This document shows positions 49,520-61,339 of a DNA stretch of 64,000 nt, one piece after another. Below the pieces are notes generated by a model. It was not told the DNA's origin, ran no database searches, and worked only from the letters and a program-made list of their open reading frames with translations. The stretch spans positions 87,206,670-87,270,669 of the forward strand of contig OX352773.1 of assembly GCA_947095535.1 (NCBI GenBank), in the 5' to 3' direction. Source of the stretch: Poecilobothrus nobilitatus (taxonomy: Eukaryota > Arthropoda > Insecta > Diptera > Dolichopodidae). A program made the translations under genes and the position numbers. Positions within the stretch are counted from its first letter, which is position 1; each line of letters begins with the position of its first letter.

Positions 49520-50830
49520 CATTTAGACAGCATTCATGAATAAACACTTAAGTCAAAGTATATAAGTAATATAATTCCAGTCTCAGTTAATTCAGTATTC
49601 ATTGGTTCTTTTTTGTCAGATTTTATTGAATTGTACAAACATTTTATAAATTTCTTTTGGTGATATTGTCAGTATACATATACATAAATATATATATAGT
49701 AATATGGTAAATGTGGTTTAAATAAAAACCAAAAATCAAGGTGCGGTTTTTTTCTTTTTTTTTTATAACTTGTGTAGGGATTATAATTTAAAGATTGATG
49801 CACTCTTAGATTTTCATTGAGATCTTGCGATCTTTTTAATACCATTTAAAATAATAATATAGATAAATTGAAATGCAAGAGTTTGAGAGAGATACTTATA
49901 TAATATATACTTAGTTTATAAACTTTTGAGAATTTTTTAATATTATTTAAATATAAATTTGACTTTAATGGTAATATTAAAAGTTGTCATCATTTGCCTG
50001 AGGTGTATTATGGTTACCTGATCTGATCATTTATTTTTACAAAAAAATATATAATAAATGAATACCTATCTTTATTTTCTACCTGTATGTGTGGTATATT
50101 GTATATGCACTTGATCTCATTATCATTATCATTAATAACTGTAACTGTGAAACTTTTTTTTTTCTGTTTAATACCATAATGTTGAATATTTCGTTAAAGT
50201 GATCACAACTTTCTTGTAAAAAAACAAAAAAGTATGATTGATTACATTTTAAAAATTTTAAACTCATTTTCTTGTTCTTTTTTGTTTAAAAACTTTAATA
50301 ATATGTTGGCAGATTATTGTATTTGATCTTTGTGGTTAAATGGGTCATAATATGGGCTTTTTTTAGTAAAAACTGTAAAAGAAACGAAATAAAATGTGTT
50401 GAAAAGGCGTTTATTAAAAGTGTGGTTTTTTTAGTAACTAATAATGAGTTTATTTTTATCCAACAAATACAAAAAAAAAAGCAATTATTAAAATAAACAT
50501 AAAAATTAAATAATGATATTATTAGATTATTAAATTTGAGACGATCTTTAAATATCTAAACTAAAAAAAGATTTAAAAATAAAAACATTAATATTATAAT
50601 ACAGTAGGCGAATTTTTTGTTTTAAATGATGGTATAATAAAGTATAGAATCGGATTATTGTTTAAAATTTATTTTTGTAAAAAAATTTCTTTAATTTAAA
50701 TGACTATTTTGATTTTACATTAAGCAGTTAATAATTATAAATTAATCAGTTTTTATATGATCAGTTCAAGCTATTTTTTTTTTGCTGTTGTTTTTCTACT
50801 TTCTCAATTTTTCCTCTGCATCTAATGACA
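49520..50830. other. AT-rich non-coding stretch
   Basis: No gene or clear repeat is seen. Confidence 0.5.
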
Positions 50831-50835
50831 TATAT

Positions 50836-51115
50836 AATGATCCAATGATGTGGAGATTATTCGAAAAGCCGGCATTTCAAACCCTGACTAGGTTATATCG
50901 ATTATTAAAAAATACAATAGATTTTTCTTATACATATTTATAATTAGTAGTATAATATAATTAAACAAACAAAAAATAAGCAGTTATATGTATATTCTAT
51001 ATTAATGTCATATGGTAATATCATATAGTATATAATAAAATTAAATAATTCTTATAGGTATATACATTATAGTAATATGTACAAAAAAAAATATTTGGTA
51101 AATAACAGCTTAGTG
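50836..51115 (+). mobile_element. Old, degenerate SINE copy
   Basis: It matches the SINE at 21073 from the decayed tRNA-like head (CCGGCATTTCAAACCCTGACTAGG) through the shared ATAGATTTTTCTTATAC body to about CAGCTTAGTGAAA. Box A is no longer recognisable and no target-site duplication was found. Confidence 0.65.
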
Positions 51116-51318
51116 AAACTAGAGTAAAATTTAATCTTTTTCATAATGATTTTTTTCGTTATTCAAATAACTGAGCTTTCTTTTTAGATTGATGTAATTT
51201 TTCATATTATCGATTCATTTTACAGTAGCTATTTGTTTTGTGACGCTGTAATTTTGCATATTATTCTCATAGTTCCTCATTTTTTCGTCATACAAGCTCA
51301 CAATTTTTCAGTATACTT

Positions 51319-52312
51319 AAGGTAAAAGTGGGTATATAATGGCGATATAATTTTTTAACAAGCCTTTGATAGTTTTTCAAACATATAAAGTATTTAATTT
51401 TTTCTTAATAATAAATAGATTTAACTATTTTAAATATATTTTTGTTTTATTTTTTTGTTTTTTTTTAATTTATATTACATACATTGCTTTTAATTAAATT
51501 TTAAACATTACTGACCGTTGCTTGTTTAGTTTTAAATAAATATATTTATTAGAAAAATGAAAAATAATATTTTTAAATAATTATTTTTATAACATAAAAA
51601 ATATTAATACTTATATTTACAGTTTAATAAAAAAAAACAATTCAAATACTTATAAGAAAACCTTCGACCATATACAGGGTGTTTCCGACTCGATGGTTTT
51701 CCTTGAAACGGGCGATCGAGCATGTCGAAACGAACAAAAAATTGTATTGGAGGGGGGGATCTATTCTGGACCCTTTTCGAGATATGAGGGGTTAAAGATG
51801 TTTTAACGACTTTTCATAGAAAAATCTATAACTTTTGAACGGCTTGCTATAGAGAGATAAAAAAATTTGTTTTGTAGAGTAAGTTGTCAACTTTAATTTT
51901 TGTATACAAATAATTCCTATATCATAACAGTTATAAAGTTATAAAGGTTCAAAATGAAAAAATGATGTTTCAAATTCAATTTTCTTTTGGAACTGTATTT
52001 GGGGTACTTTTTATAGCATATTTCGAAACAGCTTTGCAAGCCCTATAATTAATACTTAATAACTTTTTCTCTATCTCTAACTGTTTTTGAGACATAAAGA
52101 ATAGAAAAGTGTGTTATTTTCAATCACTGATGTGTTATTTTCAATCACAAAAGAAAAGTGTGTTAACACATTTTTTTTTGTGTGTATCTGCTTTAATATT
52201 CAACCTTTAAAAAATTAAAAGTATAAAACATTTAATATTATCTTATTTTATTAAAAAAAACTACAGACTCTCCACTATACAAGCACCTTTCCCCTATACC
52301 CACTTTTCCTTT
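51319..52312. mobile_element. Candidate inverted-repeat element with a nested repeat
   Basis: AAGGTAAAAGTGGGTATA at 51319-51336 pairs with TATACCCACTTTTCCTTT at 52295-52312 (16 of 18). Inside, from 51674, is a GC-richer block opening ACAGGGTGTTTCCGACTCG and extending to about 52100, a repeat start type common in insect genomes. An 18-base direct repeat TGTGTTATTTTCAATCAC lies at 52110-52127 and 52131-52148. No protein is encoded. Confidence 0.45.
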
Positions 52313-52319
52313 CATGAAA

Positions 52320-55260
52320 AATTTTTGCAAGTACATAATGATTTTAAATATAAAAATTTTCTTTTTTTAAATTTCCAATAATGTTTAATTATAGTAACAA
52401 TATTTGCACAAACATTAAGTGCATTTGACTTTAATTTATATATTTATTACTAAGATTTTTATTTTCTTTTTGAAAATTGAATTTGTCTATAATAATAGCT
52501 AATATGCAATACATTTTTACAATGCTAATTTATTTCTGAAAATATAACAAATAAAATTTAATTTTTATATCCTAAAAAAGCCATATGGATTATATCCTTC
52601 GATTTTCCACTCATAACCATTTCTATGTTACCAACAACATTTTCATATTGTTCTGTATAGTTTATTTGAAATGATTAACAAAAACAGTATTTGTTAATAA
52701 ATACATACCAATATTAATTTTTTACTACCATAATGCAATGAACTTACAGAATTTTTTAGTTCACTATTTGTTAAAAATATTGAAATAAAATTTTAAACAA
52801 GTCTCCTACCTGTCTATTACCCTATTCTCAACTTATTTATTTTAATTAATTTGAATATGCATTTATTCATCATCTTTAATGTATATTAATTTTATTAATG
52901 ATCATTGATTTTTTTCTTAAATTCCTGAATTTAAAATGTATAATCATTTAAAACAAAATTTAATAGGTTACACTTTATTATTCTCATAAAAAATGAAAAA
53001 CAAAAACAAAAATAAATTTAAAATTAAATTATTAAAATATTAAGTATATTAACATTTTAAGTTATTTACATATTTTTATATCTATTGATTTTAAAACCTA
53101 TGTATTATAACAAATCTTTTCTTCTTTATTTTTATTTTAATTTTTTTAAATTTTGAATAATTATGTTGTAGATATTTTTTTTCAATCAGTCTAGTTTTTC
53201 TATTATTCCATTTGTAATGTATAAAAAATATTATTACATATATACATATGTATGTATAAAGCAGAGTTCTATTTTGTTTATACTCAAATGCTTTAAAGTT
53301 AAGTTTCATTGAGATGTACCCGCGGGTACATCCGATTAAAACTAAACTTTGCAGCACTATTTATTTCGGTTCGTTAATCTTTTATAGCACTTCAGTTATA
53401 AGTTTATGTTCAAGTTCACAATAGCTAAAGTTCTTACTTCACAGAACTTTTTGAAAAATGCTCTCATTTTTTCGCTGTCAATCAAAATCTGTTTGACTGA
53501 TTAACTTATGTAGTGGTTCCTGATTTGAAGTGAACGGCAATAGCAAGCTTAGAATTCGTTAACCCGTTTCGGTTATTGGAAAAATGTTTTGTAAGTATAT
53601 ATGCATTGTACTAAATATATGCATGTATTATTAAATAAAAAAGTTAGGTTGAGTTCTAAAGTTTAATTAATTGTCTCTACAACAGTTACTAAGAACCTAA
53701 TTATTTAAGTATCTAAAGAGGGATTTATAAAAAACCGATTTAATTAAAAATTGAAGTTCAACTTAATGTTTCTAAAAGCTCGAGTCTTTAACTAAATATA
53801 GTTAATTCCTATTACAAAAGTTTAATTAATATAGATCTAAACAAAGATAAAGTATTTTTCATCATTTCACTATCCGAATTAAAATTGAGAATAATAAAAT
53901 AAATGTGATAACTATTAATTTAACAACTATTATCTTATTTCTATACTTTCCTTATTATATTGAATGAATATTTTTAGTTTTAAGAACCAAACATGTTTTA
54001 AGAAATATTTTAAAATCTATTAAGTATCGTCTTCATTTCAGTATTTTTGGGGTTTTTTTTTTTTAAAGTGTTAATGAATCTCTGATTAGGTAATTTCCTA
54101 ATCCAAAATATTTTTAAAAAATAATTAATTAATATGAAAGAATTCTTATTTAAATTATAAAATTATGTTTTTTTTTTTAATTAAATGTTGTATGCATTAT
54201 TGAAGTAAGTATAGAAAAATAAAAACTATATAAGAATGTCTAATCTTATTTACTTAAAATATTTAAATTTATTCAATAATAATATTTGGATCCATATCCA
54301 GTTTTTTTTTTTTTTTTTTTTATATTTTTATTTAAATATTGTTGTAGATTTGTTTATTTTAAATTTTTTCATTTAATATTTGTGAATATAAAGGCACATA
54401 TTGTATAACCAGCTAATAACTAAAAAAAAAAAAAAAAATTTTAAATCGCCTAAACTTCTTTTCAAAAATTTCAAATTATTTGTAAAGATTGGTACAATTT
54501 TCCTTTATTTTTAAAAATGTATGATTGTATAAGTAAGAGATTTAAAAATCTTGCTAAGAAATTTTTTTTTATAAAATACCGAATAAGTTACATGCATATA
54601 ACATTAGAATCACATTAACAGAATTGACTGTAAATAACTTGTTATGTCTATAATAGTTAAATAAAAAATGCATTGAGAATTTGAGCCATTGTTAATAGTT
54701 AGTTTGGTTACAAGTTTTGGACTAATAAAGTTTGTTTTTGTTGCATTCTCCTTTTTTTTATTGATATGTAGTAATAAAATTATTTAAAAATTTAATATAT
54801 GTACATACTTACATGTATATTTAATAATATATATAGTTAGGCGTGTATACAATATATCCACATATTTTTCACTATTAATTTAAATATTAACTATGTACAC
54901 ATAACGTTAATGATTTGATTCTTTTTTTTTTTTTGGAGGTAAAACATTCTGTCTCTTATATATAATAAATTAGAATTGCTCGAAACTTAATTTAATTAAT
55001 TAATATACTACAAATTAATTAATATTTGGTATAAAATTACAGTTTTTGAAAACCGAAGGTTGGATACCTGAAATATTTCTAATTAACCATTTCCCATTTT
55101 ATGCGAAATAAGAAAAATTTGCTAGTTTATATGTTTTGACTATTTCAATTGAAAATTCAAAGTTATGTCGTCCCTCTATTGAAGGTTTGAGATCTCAATA
55201 TCTTATTGTTTTGATTTTCAGATCATATAATATATTATCTTTGCTAAAGTACTATACTTT
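52320..55260. other. AT-rich non-coding stretch with a GC-rich palindrome
   Basis: No gene is supported. A perfect 20-bp palindrome (half GATGTACCCG) lies at 53313-53332 within a slightly GC-richer patch (53270-53590). The minus-strand open frame 53091-53357 begins with GTG, not ATG, and is not called. Confidence 0.5.
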
Positions 55261-55264
55261 TTTA

Positions 55265-55400
55265 TTTTCCTTGCCACTGCTATAAGGAGGCATCCACCAA
55301 GTCATTTTATTATTCATATTTTACTAAGCTTTAGTTTCGGAAATCATTAATTTCATATTTAAATCATTTAATTTAAGCCGTTGATTACTCGACTGTAAAA
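55265..55400 (-). mobile_element. Truncated SINE copy, minus strand
   Basis: It starts CCTTGCCACTGCTATAAGGA and continues as the reverse complement of the 3' part of the SINE at 21073 to ATTACTCGACTGTA. It stops there, just before the inverted-repeat element at 55415, which may have inserted into it. Confidence 0.65.
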
Positions 55401-55414
55401 AGCACTATCCTTTA

Positions 55415-56147
55415 AGCACGGTTTATACTCTCAGTTGAATTACACAAATTCATCTGAATCGACCAGATTGTCAGATAAGTTTGAAAGTGTAAATAGAAAT
55501 TCAGGTTTGTGCAGTTCAAAAAATAGGGCTGTGCGAGTTCTATTCCGTTTTAAAATTTAATCTGTGATCGTTGCGTAGTATACGTAAATATACGATGAGT
55601 TTGAGAATGTAAACGCTATGCAAACTTATCGTTGCAAAAATTTTTATGAAATCAAAGCAAATAAAATCAGCTGATTCGTTTGTGTATTTGAATATATTTA
55701 TTTTATTCGTTTTATAAAATTCAAAAGGTACTTATGTATGTCATGTTAATTACTAAATATTTGAAATATTATGAAATATTATTATTATTTATTCATTGCA
55801 AATTTAATAAATGCTAATATAGTAACTCATCCATACGCATAAATAATTGCGAAAATAATTTGGTTCGTTATGAACCTCTTTTAATAAATTTATATGAGGA
55901 AACGATTCTCCTTTTAGTAGTCAGACTTTTGACCACTTTCTAGATTTACGTTTAAATATTTTTTTTTAAATTATACACATTGCTGCCGATATTAATAAAA
56001 ACTTATCTTCACTTTCCATTGTTACTAATTAAAGTGAAAGTTTGCACAAATAAAACTGAAAATGTAAATGGCAGATCAAATTGATGTAAATTCATGCAAA
56101 TTATTTGAGTGATAAGTTTGCACATTTTAACTAAGAGTATAAATGCT
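55415..56147. mobile_element. Candidate DNA element with short inverted ends
   Basis: TTTATACTCTCAGTT at 55422-55436 pairs with AACTAAGAGTATAAA at 56129-56143 (14 of 15). AGCA/TGCT lies just outside on each side. GATAAGTTTG recurs near both ends. Flanks show a possible imperfect 8-bp duplication, CTATCCTT and CTATACTT. No protein is encoded. Confidence 0.5.
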
Positions 56148-56149
56148 GC

Positions 56150-58180
56150 TATACTTACTATAAAATATACATAAGTATAATGTATATTAGATACAAAAAT
56201 TTTTCGAAATAACTTTCCGACAGACCATACATTTTTATATTCTCTTCAGTCTTCACTATAATATGTATATGCATCTAAATGCAACAAACTTCATACTTGT
56301 TATGTTTTCGATTAATTGATTTTGATGAATTCTTAATATGTTAATAAATGGGTTGAGATTGGAAACTTAAGTTATAATACAGAATTTATCTCATTAAAAA
56401 TTTTTGAAATAAAACAAAAAGTAAGATAAAATAATAATATTTAACAGTAAGTTCTACTGTATTAAAATAAAAATAAAATAAATGAGAAAAACAGGTTATG
56501 ACGGATGGATAAAATTAAAACTTTACGAAGAACAACACAAATATATATAGAAATAACATCAAGTCAGAGTAGAAAAATAACTTTACATAATATAATATCT
56601 AACTATTAATGATTAAATAACTTGTAGTCTTGTAATTAAAATGTAATCTATTCCAGTTACTCATCATCAGTATCTATTAATTAAGGAGGTTTAACATCCT
56701 GGGAAATACTTCATTAAAATATACTTATAAATTTTATAGTAGGTTTTAATTCTAAAATTACATAAAATTGATATACAATGACAGTTAATTTAATCCAGTA
56801 ATAAAAATATATAGATATTTAAAACATATTTTTTTTAATAACTATAATTATAACACTGATTAATTACTAATATACTTATTTTATGTGAAAGTGTCTGGAA
56901 TACTAAAAATTAATGTTGATTCATATGTCTGTTTCAAATATTACTTTTTGCAATTTTTTTCATTTCGATTTTAAACGATTTTAAATCTGTTAAGACTTAA
57001 GATGCTTATTTTGTGGTATAAGCTATAGTATATATCTGTATCTGTGTCTAATTAAATGCATAATTTATTTTTTATATAATTTATTTACCAAATATACTAA
57101 TGTTAACAAAAAAACATTTAAATTAAATACCTAAATGTAAACAAATAATTTAAGCAAATTTAATTGTGTGTGATAAGACCTAATAATAAGTCAAATGCAT
57201 AAAACTTTAGCTTGAACTCAAATATGACTTTTTTAAGCAACTCTACTAGTTCAAGGGTAAGTTTTATTCGCAAAATTGAGATTTATATTTAATCTTAGTT
57301 TTATACATTCGACCCATTGTATATTTGAATTATTCTTGATGGAGATGAATTCTATTAATAAAAGTATATTATTGGCAACATATTCTCACTTCCTTTATTC
57401 ATTATCTATATTATCATCATTTCACTACCTTTCCTAGCCTTACCCTTGTTTTAACATATATAACATATAATACCAATGGTGGAGACAGGCTTATCAGTCT
57501 AACAAGTTAAGGGAATTACAAGGCAATAGCTTACAATTGACAAGACAATTAAAAACAATGAAGTTACATTATATGTTTTTAAATAAATTTTTGTTAAGAT
57601 TTCTTGTAGAAAAAAGGCAGAACATAAAAAACTATGTTCTGTATATATTTATAGGTAAAAGAATTAATCATAAAATGAAGATCAATAGTTTAAATACTTT
57701 TTTACGGCTTTAAATACTTACTTAAATGTTACATTCATAAAAAAAAAAAATATATTTTAAAATAGAAGATTTATAACATGTCACTTACTATAAAATTTAC
57801 CATAAAAATTTATATCTTAATTTATAAAACTACTATTTTATATTATTTTACTACTATTTTTTTTATAGCATTTTAAAACCTTCACAATCCATCAGTTTCT
57901 GTTTCAAAATAAGAAACAAAAAAAAAAGCTTTCAATCCAAATTTATTTAAATTTTATTTAAATACTAAGCCCGAAATAATTTATAGTATTTTAAAGGTCA
58001 ATAAGTTCTGTCATTTATTATTTTGGTAATAAAATTTTTCTATTATTTCCTAGTTTTTTTTTTCTATATTTCCTTGTTAAGAAAAAAAAAACTCGTTATA
58101 AAATTTTTAAAACATAAAATAAATAAAAGTTACATAAATATTAAAATATTTAAATTATTTAAATAATTTTTTTTTATTTT
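56150..58180. other. AT-rich stretch upstream of the Gln/Asn-rich gene
   Basis: No gene is seen. It is probably upstream intron or promoter DNA of the gene at 58674, as judged by the acceptor at 58183. Confidence 0.4.
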
Positions 58181-58183
58181 CAG
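58171..58183 (+). promoter_or_regulatory. Candidate splice acceptor for the 5' leader
   Basis: TTTTTATTTTCAG follows a T-rich tract and ends at 58183, about 490 bases before the ATG at 58674. If used, the exon would run 58184-59193 and the promoter would lie further upstream. Confidence 0.35.
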
Positions 58184-58673
58184 TTCAAATCAACTGAATT
58201 AAATCATTCTTCCTTTTCATCATCGTCATTTTGGATAGTTTCCGAAACTTATTAAAATAAAACTGAATAAATTTAATCGTTTTCAATTCAAAAAAAAAAT
58301 AAAATAAAAAATTACATATATTTAACCATAAAATAGTTTAAAATAAAAATTAAATAATAATAAAATGAATTTCATTTATTCTAATTATAATAAAATAAAT
58401 ATACAAATTAATAATTTACAAAATGCAAAAAATTCCTTTAATCTAAAATCACAATTTCAATATGGTTTAAATAATAATTTAAATTATTTTATAGTAAAGA
58501 ATTGTTTAAAATCATATAGTGAATAAAAAAAAAATATACATTCAAAAAAAAAAAAAAATTTAACACTTAATTTGGTAATTAAATAAAAAAAAATATATAA
58601 AAGAAAATTACAATAAGTACCGATCGAAAACAAAAACAAAAATCATTACTTCAAATCTACTGTTAAATATTGA

Positions 58674-59193
58674 ATGTTAAAACATATGACACCCGGCCCC
58701 TCGTCAGGTCAACCACGTCCACCGACGCGGGGCCTTCCACATCCACATACACAACAACAACAACAACAACAACAAACACAAACGACAACAAATGGTAGAC
58801 CTCAACCACCACAACCACCACAATCAACATCATCAACAACAACACAACAACAACAAACAATAATTCAACCATTAAATGTATCAAATTTATCAACACCAAC
58901 AACAGCATTAACAATACCACCAAAATTAATTGCAAATGGAGGTTTAAGGCATTCAGCTTTATTAAATTCAACACCAATAACATTAACTAATAATAATAAT
59001 AATAGTTGTAATATAAAACAAAATAATAATAGTAATAATTGTAATAATAATAATAATAATCAACAATATAATCATAATTTAACAAATTTAACAAATGGAA
59101 CGTGTAATTATACAACAAATAGCACTATTTTAAATACCAAAACTCGTATTGGAGCCAGAGAAGCTTTAACCAGTTTAGGACTATTATGTCTTG
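58674..59193 (+). CDS. First coding exon of a Pro/Gln/Asn-tract protein, 3' end missing
   Basis: The ATG at 58674 is directly preceded in frame by a TGA, and a second Met is at residue 5 (58686). Residues 6-26 are Pro/Gly-rich and encoded by strikingly GC-rich DNA. Then come an eight-Gln run (27-34), a Pro/Gln/Ser/Thr stretch (35-62), an Asn-rich part (about 105-145), and a conserved-looking end TRIGAREALTSLGLLCL. The exon stops at a GGTAAGAT donor (intron from 59194), after one base of a codon. Reading on meets a stop within three codons. The hydrophobic ending may be the first half of a membrane anchor completed by the next exon. Inference: a membrane or regulatory protein with a low-complexity N-terminal tail. 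I do not recognise the gene. Coding status is well supported by composition, repeats and the donor. Confidence 0.75.
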
Positions 59194-60159
59194 GTAAGAT
59201 ATAATGTTATTTTTAGTTTTTTTTATTTTTTAATTAAAGTTTATATAAAATACATATAGAAATTTATTTTATTTGTTAAGTTAGATTCTGAATATACGCT
59301 ATAACTTGCGTTAGATTAATTTTGAATATCCGTATAAATTTTTTAAAATTAATTCTTTTTCATTAAATTTCAAATTCTTTTAAAAATTTTTAAAATTCAC
59401 TCAAAAATTCTTTTTTTTTTTCTAAACGAAGTGAAAATCTTTAGGAAGGTAGTTTTAAATGTTTTTACTTAGTAAATATTCATCCCAGCGTTACTAGAAT
59501 AGTGTGATAAATAATTTAATAGTTTTCGTAAGGAAAGCGAATGGAAAAACACAACAAGTTTTGTGGGAAGCAGGAAATACTCGACGTCATTTCTATCGAA
59601 TCTCTTTTTAGGTTTAAATCTCGGTCAAATTATAATTTACATTGAATAGTTATTGATGCCATTCATTCTAATGTTTATATATCGTAATATAACTAAATTA
59701 AAAAAGAAAGTATATGTAATTTTTTGGATAAGCAATAGATGACCCACCAATTACTATTTGTTTTTTTTATAATCTTGTACAACTTTTATAATCTTGTTAG
59801 ATTCATTACTCAAATTTGGTATGCACATTAGGAATGAATAATAATCAAAATTAGTCTTTCAAACATTGATTTTTCTTGTGTAAACTTTCTAGAGTAACAA
59901 TGTTGGTATAATCTTTTTCGAGCATATATTGAACATTTATTTTATATAATTGCGCAACGTTGTATTACTAAATAATTTGTTTTAAATTGCCTTTGATTTG
60001 TTCAACGGTACAATAATCTCTCCAACCATTCATATAGAAAAATTATAACTTCGCAACTTACCAACTGCCATCAAAAACTACCTTTAAAACTGAATTATAA
60101 GGGGATATATTTAAAATATAGTCAAAAAAGTTATGGATAATTTTCTATAAACATCAATA
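59194..60159 (+). other. Start of the intron after the Gln/Asn-rich exon
   Basis: The sequence begins GTAAGAT, a consensus donor. What follows is AT-rich with no further coding signal. The intron probably runs to or past the window end. Confidence 0.55.
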
Positions 60160-60246
60160 CCTTGTTATATTGGACCATATATTGAACCATAGGATGATCA
60201 TATTATATATAAATTAAACCTTGTTATATTGGAGCATATATTGAAC
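60160..60246. repeat. Direct repeat of 28 bp, period 59
   Basis: A block opening CCTTGTTATATTGGA and ending CATATATTGAAC occurs at 60160-60187 and 60219-60246, differing at one base. The spacer is unrelated AT-rich sequence. Confidence 0.8.
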
Positions 60247-60969
60247 TTTACTGGAGCATTACGTGCTTGGGTTTTATTCAAACTTATTTTTTTATTCAAA
60301 AAATTATTCGTTATTCTAGTTTTTATATTACAATGTCAATTTATCTTAATTAATTAATGCTTATAGATTTAAACTTTTAAACATTAAAAATAATGTTTGC
60401 GAATTGAATAGAAATCCAAATAAAATCAAAGCTTTATTAGGCCTTAGTTTAAAAATAATAATGAAAAATTTGAATTAATAACTTTGTAATTAGGTAATAT
60501 ATGATCAGAAAATATGTGGGATAATTGCTGAATAAAATTTAAAGTTTAAAAAAAGAAAAATGATTCATATAGATTTTTAAAAAGATTGAAAGTTGAATTC
60601 GTTAAACGTTGAAATTCTTATTATTTGTGTTACAAAATTTTTATTACTCAGCTCACCTGTAATTCGTACTTGATATTATAAATTTTTTTAATGCTTTTTA
60701 CAAACTTTTACAATTTTTTTATATAAATCAGTTTCAATTATCATATAAAATTTATCAAACTGAAATATACTGAAACTTTTAAATCAGAATAGTAGAATTT
60801 AACTGTAAACGTAATCATAGAATATTGCTGTAACTGACTTTTAGTTTTTTTAATAATTATAAATTTAAATGAGGATCAAATAAAGTACATACATATGTAC
60901 TTAGGTAGTATATATTAAAAAGTAAGCTTCTAATAAATAAATATTTTTTTGGTATACGTATATATATCA

Positions 60970-61086
60970 TTTTTACTTTAATTGAAGACTTTTTTACTTT
61001 AAGTAAATATTTTATTCTTTAAATGAATAGTTTTTACTTTAAGTGAAGATATTTTTATTTTAAATAAAGAATTTTTACTTCAATAA
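60970..61086. repeat. Tandem array of about six 20-21-bp near-palindromic units
   Basis: Units of the type TTTTTACTTTAAGTGAAGAT repeat at about 20-21 bases with drift. The ACTTTAAGT core is nearly self-complementary. Function is unknown. It lies inside the probable intron. Confidence 0.7.
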
Positions 61087-61192
61087 TTTATGTTATATAA
61101 ATATTTAATATATGTAATTTATATATATTTGAACCAGACACTTATATGTATGTATCTGACATTTATGTATGTATATACACATACAGGGTGTT

Positions 61193-61330
61193 TCGCCAGT
61201 AAACAGCATCCTTGCAGGAGGTGATAGGGGAGATAATAACAAGCAAAAAATTTAGTATGAAGGTAGCTCTATTCCTAACGGTTTCTGCGAGATAACCGGA
61301 CTTAAATATTTTATCTTCTCCAAAATTTTG
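61193..61330. repeat. Repeat fragment starting ACAGGGTGTTTCGCC
   Basis: This GC-richer block resembles the ACAGGGTGTTTC start of the block at 51674 but then diverges. Such starts are common among unclassified insect interspersed repeats. No coding capacity is seen. Confidence 0.45.
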
Positions 61331-61339
61331 TCATTTAGT

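Noticed and set aside
53091..53357. 88-residue minus-strand ORF
   Set aside because: It opens with GTG, has background Lys/Ile/Tyr composition, and runs through a palindrome.
58663..58983. 106-residue minus-strand ORF rich in Val/Leu
   Set aside because: It is the complement of the CAA/ACA-rich coding exon on the plus strand.
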